DNA from: Bacteroidales bacterium | GTDB lineage: Bacteria; Bacteroidota; Bacteroidia; Bacteroidales; F082 | Reading direction: 5' to 3' | Assembly (NCBI GenBank): GCA_029983675.1 | Contig: JASBYY010000006.1 | Coordinates: 1-64,000, forward strand | DNA: 64,000 bases | Shown here: positions 15,297 to 23,820 of the stretch, one piece after another | How the letters are laid out: each line of letters starts with the position of its first letter | Position numbering within the stretch: the stretch's first letter is position 1 | Translations under genes and position numbers: made by a program | The notes under the pieces: generated by a model | Told to the model about the DNA's origin: nothing | The model's input: only the letters and a program-made list of their open reading frames with translations | The model's database searches: none

Positions 15297-17624
15297 TCAG
15301 GAGCCAAGCACCTCTATTTCATCCACAAATATCCATGCAGGATTGCCATAACCCAGATGTCCTTCGGGCAAATCGTGACCGCTGATGACGACTTCGACAT
15401 AACGCGCTACGACAGGGTCAAAATGTAGTTCATAAGTCTTCGGGCCGTCAGCGGCATTCCATTCAAGGACGGGATAGGTCTCTGATGCCACTTCCTTGAA
15501 ATTCGCGCCATCGTTAGAAACCAGCACACGCGCTGACTTCGGATTGTATATCCAGTCGTTTTTCAGCACATTGGCATCAAAACGCACGCTGCTGATATTT
15601 TCTTCCGTCAACAAATCGATCGTAGCATCCAAATCTTCACCCCAAAAACCAATCCATCTTCCGGTCTTGTAGTTTGCAGCCCCCTTTCTTGCATCAACAA
15701 GAGTGGACGCACCAGCGTATGTATAGTTTTTATGCGGTGGCACTCGCAAGGTGACGGGTTTCATAGAAGACTTGGCAAACTGAAATTCGGTCTGATATTC
15801 ACTCTCTTGTCCCGATGGCCGTATCACGATGGCGCGAAACCGGCAGCTTTCCCTGACATGCACCGGAGAAGTGTAGCGAATCCCATTACGCGGGTCGCTG
15901 CCATCCAAAGTATATAACACATCTCCTTCGCCATATTTTGAAAGTGTCACCACAAGGCAAGCCGAATCCATGTCAACTCTTGTTTTCACATCAAGATCGA
16001 AAATATGAGGGGCATAGAAATAGCCACAACGGTCATACAAAGCGGCGAGATGAAAACATCGCGACACAAAATTCTCATAATCACGCTGTTCTGGATTACA
16101 CCATTGCAATTCCGCCAAAGCAGCCATGCGAGGCATGGCATTGTACTGCACATAATGGAATTTCGGGATATGCTCAGTCCAAATGTTGCCTTGTGCGCCG
16201 ATGATATGGGCTTGTTCCGCTTCGGTAAGCACATCGGGGTGAGGCTCAAACGAATACACACGCTCGACCGGCAGGTAGCCTCCCTGCAAAATCGGCTCAT
16301 CTTCGGGATTTTCGGTTTGACAATAGTCAAAATAAAGATGGGATGTGGGCGACATCACCACATCGTAACCTTTACGCGCTGCCTCAATGCCTCCTTCAAC
16401 GCCACGCCAGCTCATGATGACCGCATCTTGCGACACATCGCCTTCCATAATCTCATCCCATCCGATGATACGCCGTCCGCGTGACTTGACGAACTGCCCC
16501 ATGCGATTCATGACATAGCTTTGCAGGTAGTCCTCAGCCGAAAAACGTCCGTCGCCATGCAATCCCAACTCCTTGATTTTCGCCTGACACTTCGGGCATT
16601 CTTGCCAACGGATCTTCGGGCATTCGTCTCCCCCAACATGGATCAACTCAGAAGGAAAGACACCTATCACTTCGTTCAGCACATCTTCAAGAAAGAGCAT
16701 GGCTTTTTCATTGCCGGCGCATATCACATCTTCCGAAATCCCCCATTGCCGCCACACTTCATAAGGACCTCCGGTGCATCCCAATTCAGGATACGAAGCC
16801 AATGCCGCCTGCATGTGCCCTGGCAAATCAATCTCGGGAATAATGGTAATGTAACGTTTGGCGGCATAGTCCACCAAGTCTCGCAACTGATCCTGAGTGT
16901 AATAGCCCCCGTGTCGTATCGAATCGAAAAGTGTGGTGCTAAATCCTATGGCCGTGCCATTGCGGTAGGCTCCAATTCGGGTGAGTTCAGGATATTTCTT
17001 GATTTCCATGCGCCAGCCTTGATCTTCGGAAAGATGCAAGTGAAAACGGTTCATGTTGTGCAAGGCAAGCATGTCGATATAGACTTTCAATGAATCAAAA
17101 GGCATGAAATGGCGACACACATCCAAGTGCATACCGCGATAACCAAAAAGCGGATGGTCGGTGATGGTGGCGCAAGGCAATGTAACAGCCTTTATCGCTT
17201 CACCAACAGGCATTGCCTTTCGCAGGGTCTGGATGCCGTAAAACAAACCCGCCGCATCAGAGCCTATCAAGGTGATGCACTTCGGTTCCACAGTAAGACA
17301 GTAAGCCTCGGTCTGCTCAAAAGCAGCTGCATCGATGCCAAGATGTATGCCCGGCTCCTCCGTGTCATTTTCTTCTACAACGGGCAGTTTTTCATGCAAA
17401 ATATCGGCAATATAAGAAGACAGCATCTCTGCATTATTACGAATTTCATCCTCTTTCGGCGGAAAGAAAATGGGCGTACCGGCTTTCAACACAAAACCGT
17501 CTCCCTCTGCCAAAACGATTTGCTTCGGAAGGGGAACTATGTCATAAGTAGCTTTTACAGAAGGTTCACGGCTGCACGACAGCAGCAAACATGACAAGGC
17601 GAAAAATAGGATTCTGTTTTTCAT
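15297..17624 (-). CDS. GH20 beta-N-acetylhexosaminidase lipoprotein
   Basis: The 775-residue protein has a lipoprotein signal peptide (FFALSCLLLSC, lipidated Cys-17). It has a GH20b-type N-terminal domain (about 28-150) and a GH20 TIM barrel with the catalytic Asp-Glu pair in HVGGDECPK (Asp-333, Glu-334) and the tryptophans WDEIMEG and GNIWTEH. A chitobiase-type beta-hairpin domain follows (YTLDGSDPRNG), then a C-terminal discoidin-like domain (about 640-775). It would remove terminal GlcNAc or GalNAc from host glycans, mucins or peptidoglycan fragments through substrate-assisted catalysis, at the cell surface or in the periplasm. It is a single-gene unit with its own promoter and a strong terminator. 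Confidence 0.94.
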   Translation of the reverse strand: MKNRILFFALSCLLLSCSREPSVKATYDIVPLPKQIVLAEGDGFVLKAGTPIFFPPKEDEIRNNAEMLSSYIADILHEKLPVVEENDTEEPGIHLGIDAAAFEQTEAYCLTVEPKCITLIGSDAAGLFYGIQTLRKAMPVGEAIKAVTLPCATITDHPLFGYRGMHLDVCRHFMPFDSLKVYIDMLALHNMNRFHLHLSEDQGWRMEIKKYPELTRIGAYRNGTAIGFSTTLFDSIRHGGYYTQDQLRDLVDYAAKRYITIIPEIDLPGHMQAALASYPELGCTGGPYEVWRQWGISEDVICAGNEKAMLFLEDVLNEVIGVFPSELIHVGGDECPKIRWQECPKCQAKIKELGLHGDGRFSAEDYLQSYVMNRMGQFVKSRGRRIIGWDEIMEGDVSQDAVIMSWRGVEGGIEAARKGYDVVMSPTSHLYFDYCQTENPEDEPILQGGYLPVERVYSFEPHPDVLTEAEQAHIIGAQGNIWTEHIPKFHYVQYNAMPRMAALAELQWCNPEQRDYENFVSRCFHLAALYDRCGYFYAPHIFDLDVKTRVDMDSACLVVTLSKYGEGDVLYTLDGSDPRNGIRYTSPVHVRESCRFRAIVIRPSGQESEYQTEFQFAKSSMKPVTLRVPPHKNYTYAGASTLVDARKGAANYKTGRWIGFWGEDLDATIDLLTEENISSVRFDANVLKNDWIYNPKSARVLVSNDGANFKEVASETYPVLEWNAADGPKTYELHFDPVVARYVEVVISGHDLPEGHLGYGNPAWIFVDEIEVLGS

Positions 17625-17641
17625 CGCAATTCAATTTTTCG

Positions 17642-17649
17642 CAAATTTA
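17642..17649 (-). promoter_or_regulatory. -7 promoter element of the hexosaminidase gene
   Basis: TAAATTTG on the minus strand fits TAnnTTTG exactly, 17 bp upstream of the start codon. This implies a very short leader. Confidence 0.45.
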
Positions 17650-17706
17650 GAAATTTACGACACACGCCTACAAAAGCCTTGCAAAAAAAAATCGAGTGTC
17701 GTTTTC

Positions 17707-20187
17707 TTATTCTTGAAAATACACCCTTTTCACCCGTTGCGATATGCTGGTCATGATTTCGTATGGAATGGTTTGACAGGCTTTGGCGATGTCGCTGACG
17801 CTATGTTCGGCATCGAAAATCACCACGGTATCGCCCTCCTTGGCTTCAACGCCATCCAAATCGATCATACACATATCCATACAGATATCGCCAATCACGG
17901 GAACCTGACACCCGTTGACCCAGAACTTTCCATTGCCATTGCCCAGCAGTCTCGAAAGTCCGTCAGCATAGCCAATAGGGACAATGCCGATACGTTTTTC
18001 ATGTGTGGCATGACCGCGTCGATTGTAACCTATGCTATCGCCTGCCGGAATTTCCTTAATCTGATTGATGGTAGTCTTCAGCGACACCACGGTCTCTAAT
18101 GCACCTTTATCCGCCTCGCAGGTCGGAACGCCATAAATGCCGATTCCGAGGCGCACCATATCGAACTGGTATTTTGTAAAACGCGTGATGCCGGCCGTAT
18201 TCAGGATATGGCGCAACACTTTGTAAGGAAACGCCTTCACAATCATCGAGCTAACCTCGTCGTACAACTCAATCTGCCGCAGGGTGAACGCATCCTCATC
18301 GGGATTGTCGGCAGTCGCCAGATGCGAGAAAACACTTCTCACATGCAACAACGGATTGGCTTCGATGCGGCGTATCAGTTCGGGAATTTCATGTTTGGCA
18401 AAGCCAAGACGGTGCATACCCGTATCGAGCTTGATATGGATGTTCAGCGGCATTTGCGCCCCCATCGAATCAAGTGCACGTTCGATAAAGGAAAGGTTGC
18501 GGAAACTAAACACCTCCGGTTCAAGATCGTATTTGATAATGTTGTCATAACTGTTGACTTCGGGACTCATCACCATGATGGGCAGCGTGATGCCGGCGCG
18601 ACGCAATTCAACGCCTTCATCGGCAAAAGCAACGGTCAGATAATCGGCATGATGGAACTGAAGCACATTCGACACCTCATAGTTGCCGCTGCCATAGCCA
18701 AAAGCCTTGACCATAACCATAAGTTTGGTTTCAGGCTTGAGTTTGGAACGGTAGTAGTTCAAGTTGTTGACCAAATGATTGAAATTGATTTCAAGCACCG
18801 TCTCATGCGCCTTCTCCTGCAACTCCATGCCTATCTGTTCAAACTCGAACGCCCGGGCACCTTTCAGCAGTATGGTCTGGTTGCGAAACTTGGAGAAAGG
18901 GAATTGCATCATAAAAGCATTCACGGTAGGATAGAAATAGCTTTTCATCTGGAACTGCTTCGCCTGTCGCGAAATGGCCTTGCCAATGCCAATCAACATA
19001 TCCACGTTCTTGCTTTCGATAATATGAGCGATTTCGGCATACAAGTCCATCTCATCGCGTCCGCTTTGCAGAATATCGGACAAAATCAAAGTCCGTGACT
19101 TATGTTGCTGTTGCTGGTTCATCACATCAAGCGCAATGCTCAACGAGTTGACATCGGAATTGTAATAGTCGTTGACCAGCGTACAATTATTGATCCCTGC
19201 CTTGATTTCAAGACGCATGGCTACTGATGCCAATGCCAAAAGGCGTGCGGAGATATGGTTTTCGGGCATACCAAGAAACAATGCCGTGGCTATGCAATGT
19301 ATGGCGTTTTCGATGGAAGCATCGTCAGAAAACGGAATGCTAAACCGCATGTTTTGCTCCTTAAAAACACAACTTATATCGGTTTGCTTATCTCCCTTTT
19401 CTATTGCTTCGATAAACAAGTTGCATTCGGGCGACTTGCTGCTCCAAGTAAACAATTTTACAGTGGTGGCAAGACCCGAACGGATCAGCACCTGCTGGAT
19501 GTTTGGATGGTCCATGCAATAGATCAGCGTATCGACACGCTTAAAAAGATTCAGCTTCTCACCCGCCTTTTGTTCCCGGTTGATAAAATTTTCATCATGT
19601 GCCTGACCGATATTGGTGAAGATACCTATCGTCGGCTGAATGATTTCCTGCAAGCGCGACATTTCGTTAGGCTTGGAAATACCTGCTTCGATAATAGCGA
19701 GGTTGTGGCTTTCATTCATCTGCCACACCGACAAAGGAACGCCCACCTGAGAGTTATAGCTTTTCGGACTGCGCACTATGTTATAGTCAGGGCCGAAAAG
19801 CTGCGCCAGCCATTCCTTGACAATGGTTTTGCCGTTGCTACCCGTGATGGCGATTACCGGATAGCCGAACCGTGCCCTGTGGTGCGCCGCCAAGGTCTGC
19901 AAAGCATCCAAGGTGCTGTCAACTATGATGAAAGAAGCATCCGATAACGTCGTTTCCGGCAAATGTTGAACCACAAAGGCGCGAACGCCTCTTTCATAAA
20001 GCTCACCGATATAGCGGTGACCATCATTGCGAGCGCTGGTAAGTGCAAAAAACAAAGTATGGGCAGCATCGACCAACTGTCGGCTGTCGATAAGCAAATC
20101 GGTGACAAGGACACCATTATCATTTCCAGTAAGCTGTCCGCCAACGATTTCCGAGATACTACTCAGGGTATATTGCTGATGTTGCAT
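17707..20187 (-). CDS. bifunctional MurF ligase / alanine racemase
   Basis: The 826-residue fusion carries a MurF-like ligase in residues 1 to about 455 and a PLP alanine racemase in about 460-826. MurF adds D-Ala-D-Ala to the UDP-MurNAc-tripeptide; alanine racemase makes the D-Ala. The ligase part has the ATP loop TGSNGKT (115-121), and the residue after GKT is Ile rather than the usual Thr. The racemase part has the PLP lysine in MVKAFGYGSG (near 493), GMHRLGF, and the second-base Tyr region SIGYNRRG with PIGYADG. This fusion is normal in Bacteroidota, where a separate murF often also exists, so the ligase half may not be the main MurF. It has a good promoter at 20206-20235. Confidence 0.93.
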   Translation of the reverse strand: MQHQQYTLSSISEIVGGQLTGNDNGVLVTDLLIDSRQLVDAAHTLFFALTSARNDGHRYIGELYERGVRAFVVQHLPETTLSDASFIIVDSTLDALQTLAAHHRARFGYPVIAITGSNGKTIVKEWLAQLFGPDYNIVRSPKSYNSQVGVPLSVWQMNESHNLAIIEAGISKPNEMSRLQEIIQPTIGIFTNIGQAHDENFINREQKAGEKLNLFKRVDTLIYCMDHPNIQQVLIRSGLATTVKLFTWSSKSPECNLFIEAIEKGDKQTDISCVFKEQNMRFSIPFSDDASIENAIHCIATALFLGMPENHISARLLALASVAMRLEIKAGINNCTLVNDYYNSDVNSLSIALDVMNQQQQHKSRTLILSDILQSGRDEMDLYAEIAHIIESKNVDMLIGIGKAISRQAKQFQMKSYFYPTVNAFMMQFPFSKFRNQTILLKGARAFEFEQIGMELQEKAHETVLEINFNHLVNNLNYYRSKLKPETKLMVMVKAFGYGSGNYEVSNVLQFHHADYLTVAFADEGVELRRAGITLPIMVMSPEVNSYDNIIKYDLEPEVFSFRNLSFIERALDSMGAQMPLNIHIKLDTGMHRLGFAKHEIPELIRRIEANPLLHVRSVFSHLATADNPDEDAFTLRQIELYDEVSSMIVKAFPYKVLRHILNTAGITRFTKYQFDMVRLGIGIYGVPTCEADKGALETVVSLKTTINQIKEIPAGDSIGYNRRGHATHEKRIGIVPIGYADGLSRLLGNGNGKFWVNGCQVPVIGDICMDMCMIDLDGVEAKEGDTVVIFDAEHSVSDIAKACQTIPYEIMTSISQRVKRVYFQE

Positions 20188-20205
20188 GGCTCAAAATTGA
20201 AACTG

Positions 20206-20235
20206 CAAAGGTACTTGTTTTTACATGGTGGGCAA
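20206..20235 (-). promoter_or_regulatory. promoter of murF-alr
   Basis: On the minus strand, TACCTTTG (20206-20213) is a perfect -7 box and TTG (20233-20235) lies 19 bp upstream as the -33 element. The start codon is 18 bp downstream. Confidence 0.6.
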
Positions 20236-20254
20236 GCGAAAACGACGGAATAAT

Positions 20255-20803
20255 TCACAACGTATTTTTCCACCGATAGCCGAGGCGTTGCAGTGCTATG
20301 GCGACTCCAACAGCATACATGGCGTTCACCGCATGGGCAAACAGATGAAAAGCCCTCACACTTTGCGGCTCGGCGTTTTCGTTGCGAATGAAACCGATGG
20401 CGGCAGTGGCACACTCGCTGAGTAAATCCGCCAAAGCCACAGCCTCTTTCCCGTCAAGCACCATGCCGAGCAGATTCTGGGTGATGTGTTCGTCCATATC
20501 GTCGAATCCTCTTTTACCATGAAGGCTTTCGTAAGGCAAATGGGAACAGGCCTGCCAATCCTTATCCCACCACGTGGCGACAGCCATACCCACATAACCC
20601 GCCCATGCAACAGCAACCATGGGATACTCCGCCACCTGTGAAACAGCGTCAGCCATGTAATTGGGAGCAAACTCCTTCCAACGTTGGTTAATATCATCGG
20701 AATGAAGCAGTTGTCCTTCAAGATAGTGGCGTGCCGTACAAATGCGCACCATTTCGTCGCAAACACGCCGTTCAAACATTTCGTAATACAGCTTGTCGTC
20801 CAT
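20255..20803 (-). CDS. conserved Bacteroidales protein of unknown function
   Basis: I do not recognise a named domain in this 182-residue protein. It looks cytoplasmic and mostly helical, with no signal peptide. Notable stretches are CDEMVRICTARHYLEGQ, many tryptophans (WAGYVGMAVATWWDKDW), and acidic GFDDMDEHITQNLLG. It reads like a compact helical bundle. It is preceded by its own -7 box, lies 67 bp upstream of murF-alr on the same strand, and is divergent from gtrA. It is well supported as a gene by its length and by the promoter. Confidence 0.7.
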   Translation of the reverse strand: MDDKLYYEMFERRVCDEMVRICTARHYLEGQLLHSDDINQRWKEFAPNYMADAVSQVAEYPMVAVAWAGYVGMAVATWWDKDWQACSHLPYESLHGKRGFDDMDEHITQNLLGMVLDGKEAVALADLLSECATAAIGFIRNENAEPQSVRAFHLFAHAVNAMYAVGVAIALQRLGYRWKNTL

Positions 20804-20820
20804 AAGATGCTATTTTGCGG

Positions 20821-20828
20821 CAAAAATA
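20821..20828 (-). promoter_or_regulatory. -7 promoter element of the unknown gene at 20255-20803
   Basis: TATTTTTG on the minus strand matches TAnnTTTG, 17 bp upstream of the start codon. Confidence 0.45.
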
Positions 20829-20916
20829 ATCAATCCGTGGTTGCCCAGTCGCCTGACACTGCGAATCTGCACGGAAGTTCTTATTTTCTTTGCGCGACCA
20901 TGTTATTAATAATCAC

Positions 20917-20924
20917 TATTTTTG
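20917..20924 (+). promoter_or_regulatory. -7 promoter element of gtrA
   Basis: TATTTTTG is a perfect -7 box, 69 bp upstream of the chosen GtrA start. A TTTG at 20889-20892 lies 24 bp upstream, a little too far for the -33 consensus. Confidence 0.45.
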
Positions 20925-20993
20925 CGGCCACAAACTGTGAATGTCATGTGGAGAAGCATTCTTTTAAGGATTGAATTGACCAATTCCTTTATC

Positions 20994-21359
20994 ATGAAGT
21001 TCCTGAAATTCTGCGTTGTAGGATTTTCGGGTGTCATTGTCAATTTTGCAGTCACCTACCTCTGCAAGGAAATCATGAAACTCAACAAATATGTGAGTAA
21101 CATATTGGGTTTTATCATTGCAGCCACAACAAACTACTTCCTCAATCGCATCTGGACTTTTGAAAGCAGTAATCCACAAGTCGGCATAGAGTATGCCAAG
21201 TTTTTCGCCGTGTCGCTCATCGGAATGGGCATTGACACCCTGACGGTATATGTACTGCACGATAAAATGAAATGGAATTTCTACCTCAGCAAGTTGTTTG
21301 CTGTCGGTGTGGCCACCTTGTGGAATTTCTTCGGAAACTATCTGTTCACCTTTGCCTGA
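20994..21359 (+). CDS. GtrA-family membrane protein
   Basis: The 121-residue protein has four predicted membrane helices and the GtrA hallmarks MKFLKFCVVGFSGVIVN at the start, NYFLNRIWTF in the middle and NFFGNYLFTF at the end. GtrA proteins are thought to flip undecaprenyl-phosphate sugars across the inner membrane for decorating surface polysaccharides. I chose the start at 20994, since the in-frame start 24 codons upstream lies inside the -7 box at 20917-20924. No glycosyltransferase is adjacent, though the GT2 enzyme at 4652-5389 makes a plausible lipid-linked sugar donor. Confidence 0.9.
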   Translation: MKFLKFCVVGFSGVIVNFAVTYLCKEIMKLNKYVSNILGFIIAATTNYFLNRIWTFESSNPQVGIEYAKFFAVSLIGMGIDTLTVYVLHDKMKWNFYLSKLFAVGVATLWNFFGNYLFTFA

Positions 21360-21421
21360 TAGAGCGAATATCCGGCACAACGTATATTGAAAAAGAGGCG
21401 ATTATCCTCCATTGACGGTTC

Positions 21422-21631
21422 TAAGAAGCTGTTTTGAATTCTTACAACAAAGTTATTATTGAATTATTTCGGAATTTTTTTTCCTTTGTTTTCGGTTGAT
21501 TTGATGGTCTTTTTGGCTCATTTTGCCCATTGTCTCGCTCACATAGCCCGCTATGTCACGCTCCACAATGAACAAAATGTACTCAAAAATCCCTATCAAC
21601 TCAATCCGAAACCATTCAAAACAGCTTCTAA
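21422..21631. repeat. fold-back MITE-like element, copy A
   Basis: This 210-bp non-coding element is bounded by inverted repeats, TAAGAAGCTGTTTTGAAT at the left and ATTCAAAACAGCTTCTAA at the right, which differ at one position. The two arms are complementary well beyond the ends: the left-arm TTTTCGGTTGATTTGATG and GCTCATTTTGCCCATTGT pair imperfectly with the right-arm segments around ACAATGAACAAAATG and CTATCAACTCAATCCG. The apex is ACATAG-CCCG-CTATGT (21541-21556). A left-arm stretch of about 43 bp (21441-21483) has no partner. It sits between the convergent gtrA and cdd genes, ending 10 bp before the cdd stop. No clear target duplication is seen. Confidence 0.8.
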
Positions 21632-21641
21632 AGCACAGTGC

Positions 21642-22127
21642 TTATTCCCTTGCCAAAGTATCGAAAGTAAAAGGCATCAGTATTTCAACGCTATCGAAAG
21701 CTACGATTGGACCTTTTGCCCCTTGACAGAGTATCCGGATGGGTTGTTTGTAACGGCTCTCCACCTCTGCCATCACCTGACGACAAGCTCCGCAAGGTGC
21801 GACAGGGCTGCTAATATCTATCTCCGTTGAGGTTGCCGTAATGGCAAGGCTTTCCACTGCTATTCCCGGAAACTGAGCTTGAGCGCGAAACAACGCCACC
21901 CGTTCGGCACACAAACCACTCGGATATGCGGCGTTTTCTATGTTGCAGCCCGTCACCGTTTCGCCATTTGCCATCCTGACCGCAGCCCCTACCTTAAATC
22001 TTGAATAAGGTGCGTATGCAGATTGAGCGGCATCATGCGCAAGATGCAACAATGCAGCATCCTGGTCTTTTAACTCATCCTCATTGTCATAAACAAAATA
22101 TGGCAATACAAACTGTTCTTTTTTCAT
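21642..22127 (-). CDS. cdd: cytidine deaminase
   Basis: The 161-residue enzyme deaminates cytidine and deoxycytidine for pyrimidine salvage. It has the tetrameric-type zinc site, with one Cys and the proton-shuttling Glu in SGLCAERVALF and two Cys in PCGACRQVM. The substrate-binding CNIENAAYP precedes them. Its start overlaps the end of the O-antigen ligase gene by 4 bp (ATGA), so it is the coupled last gene of the rnpA-yidD-ctpA-ligase run. A repeat element follows directly. Confidence 0.95.
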   Translation of the reverse strand: MKKEQFVLPYFVYDNEDELKDQDAALLHLAHDAAQSAYAPYSRFKVGAAVRMANGETVTGCNIENAAYPSGLCAERVALFRAQAQFPGIAVESLAITATSTEIDISSPVAPCGACRQVMAEVESRYKQPIRILCQGAKGPIVAFDSVEILMPFTFDTLARE

Positions 22128-23809
22128 GGCAATTGCGATTTAATCGTCCTATTTCCGCAAGAATGCCGGCTGCACCGAGGTAGAGCCAGAAGGAATAATG
22201 CATTGAAAAAAGCATAGAAAGTAGCTCCAGCCTGTGTTTCAATGGTATCTTCCGGAAACATAGACAGCAGAATGATACATAGGAATATGGTATATAAATA
22301 GGTGCGGTTAGTCCGCGACGAAAGATACGGGAAAAGCAAGACAAACAAAAAAAGCAGCAGCCCGACAGCACCAAACCCTACCATTATCGCCAAATACTGG
22401 TTATGTGCCCGATGCCGGTATTGCGGAACCAATGGAGATTGCAGTTCGTCATACGCTTGACTGAAAGCCATGGGAAGGTCTCCCGTTCCCACACCCAACA
22501 AAGGGTGTTGACGTATCAAGTAGAAAGAAGCCTTCGTGTATTCCAAACGTTGCGAAAGCGATCCGCCATTGGGGTCGTGGTTTCGCCTATAACGATTGAT
22601 TTCATAAATCGCCACAGAAAGCCGTGCACGAAGTCCGTGATGCCTCCAATTGTTATAATTGGCAACACCTTGCTCGATATTACGGATGTCCTCGTCGGTC
22701 AAAGCCGCCACACCTTGGGCATCTTTTCGCAATCCCTTTGATGTCAGATAGCGTGACAAGGTCGGCAAAATCCTTTCACCATCATAGGTGTCGGCCTGAA
22801 TATCCACTTGGCTTCGCTGCTTCCAAGCCTCATAGAGTTCCGGTTCACAATAATAAAGTCCGACATAACGGCCATCTTCCAAAGGAAAATGAACCGTGTC
22901 GTGCAAGTATGGGTTACCCAAGGCCGTATGCGTTTCAAGATTCTCGAAATCAACATGTTCAGCCTTTACCATCGGCTTGACAAAACGATACAGCAACACT
23001 GCCGTAATCAGAGGAACAGCAATGAGCAGCACCGACATGACGAAACGGAAAGCAGCACGTCCCCGCACTTTGAAAAAAAGAAACAACAAGCTGACGGCCG
23101 ACAAGGCAAGAAACACGACATAGCTCGACAAAGACTCGAGAATATAGAATTGAACGAACAGCCAGACGACCAGCAACAGACAAAGTACATTTATCCACCA
23201 CTTGAAACGGCATTTGAAACAATAATAACCGATGATGAAAATGCAAAAGACAATTTGCAGCGAGAACCTGATATGGCTGATAAACCGTGAAATCTCACGC
23301 ACATCTTCATAATCGTGGCGCACATATTTGGCAAAGCTGAACCATGTGGCGATAAAAACCGAAAGCACATAAAGCAAAAGCAACACATCGCGCTGTCGGC
23401 GGTTCAATGGCGGCATAGATGAAAAGATCAGCGGCAACAGCAGCAGAGGCAGTTTGATACGCAGGTCTTTGAGGGCATAGTGCACGTCGCTTGAATAAAA
23501 CAGACCTACCACATGAAGCAGATACAACGACACCAGCACGACGGCTATCCTGTTCCTGAAAAACACACGTATTTTCGCACGCACATTTTCACCAGTCAGT
23601 CTAAAACCTTCCTTGATTTTTACACCCAAAGAAACCTCCCGAAAGGAGGATAGGCGTGCCGAAAGACCATCAAACAGCCAAACGCCAAGCAAAAAAAACT
23701 GCGCGACACTCATCAGAAACGGCGACAAGGTCAAACCGATGGCCAGCAACGCCAGCCCAATGAAGTAAGGACTCATCTCTGATTTCGATATCATCGCATA
23801 GGTTTTCAC
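22124..23809 (-). CDS. O-antigen ligase/polymerase-family membrane protein
   Basis: The 561-residue protein has about ten membrane helices and a large periplasmic segment (about 275-420). The Wzy_C-type signature follows it: HPLLGVGTGDLPMAF, then HRAHNQYLAIMVGFGAVG. Members of this family join O-antigen to lipid A-core or polymerise O-units in the periplasm. The sequence alone does not separate ligase from polymerase. It starts 11 bp after ctpA ends and overlaps cdd by 4 bp. Met-6 or Met-12 are possible starts. No other O-antigen gene is adjacent. Confidence 0.85.
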   Translation of the reverse strand: MKTYAMISKSEMSPYFIGLALLAIGLTLSPFLMSVAQFFLLGVWLFDGLSARLSSFREVSLGVKIKEGFRLTGENVRAKIRVFFRNRIAVVLVSLYLLHVVGLFYSSDVHYALKDLRIKLPLLLLPLIFSSMPPLNRRQRDVLLLLYVLSVFIATWFSFAKYVRHDYEDVREISRFISHIRFSLQIVFCIFIIGYYCFKCRFKWWINVLCLLLVVWLFVQFYILESLSSYVVFLALSAVSLLFLFFKVRGRAAFRFVMSVLLIAVPLITAVLLYRFVKPMVKAEHVDFENLETHTALGNPYLHDTVHFPLEDGRYVGLYYCEPELYEAWKQRSQVDIQADTYDGERILPTLSRYLTSKGLRKDAQGVAALTDEDIRNIEQGVANYNNWRHHGLRARLSVAIYEINRYRRNHDPNGGSLSQRLEYTKASFYLIRQHPLLGVGTGDLPMAFSQAYDELQSPLVPQYRHRAHNQYLAIMVGFGAVGLLLFLFVLLFPYLSSRTNRTYLYTIFLCIILLSMFPEDTIETQAGATFYAFFNALFLLALPRCSRHSCGNRTIKSQLP

Positions 23810-23820
23810 ACAATCGTTTT

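Noticed and set aside
18208..19098. 296-codon frame opposite murF-alr
   Set aside because: It is an antisense shadow; the fusion gene carries all motifs.
20922..20993. N-terminal extension of GtrA by 24 codons
   Set aside because: It begins within the last bases of the -7 promoter box and would precede the family start; the ATG at 20994 is used instead.
21459..21830. Open frame through repeat copy A, and its look-alike through copy C (52907-53251)
   Set aside because: Both share a peptide near LKNPYQLN only because the DNA repeat is shared. The frames run on into unrelated flanking sequence, and in copy B the frame is broken. It is a repeat artefact, not a gene.
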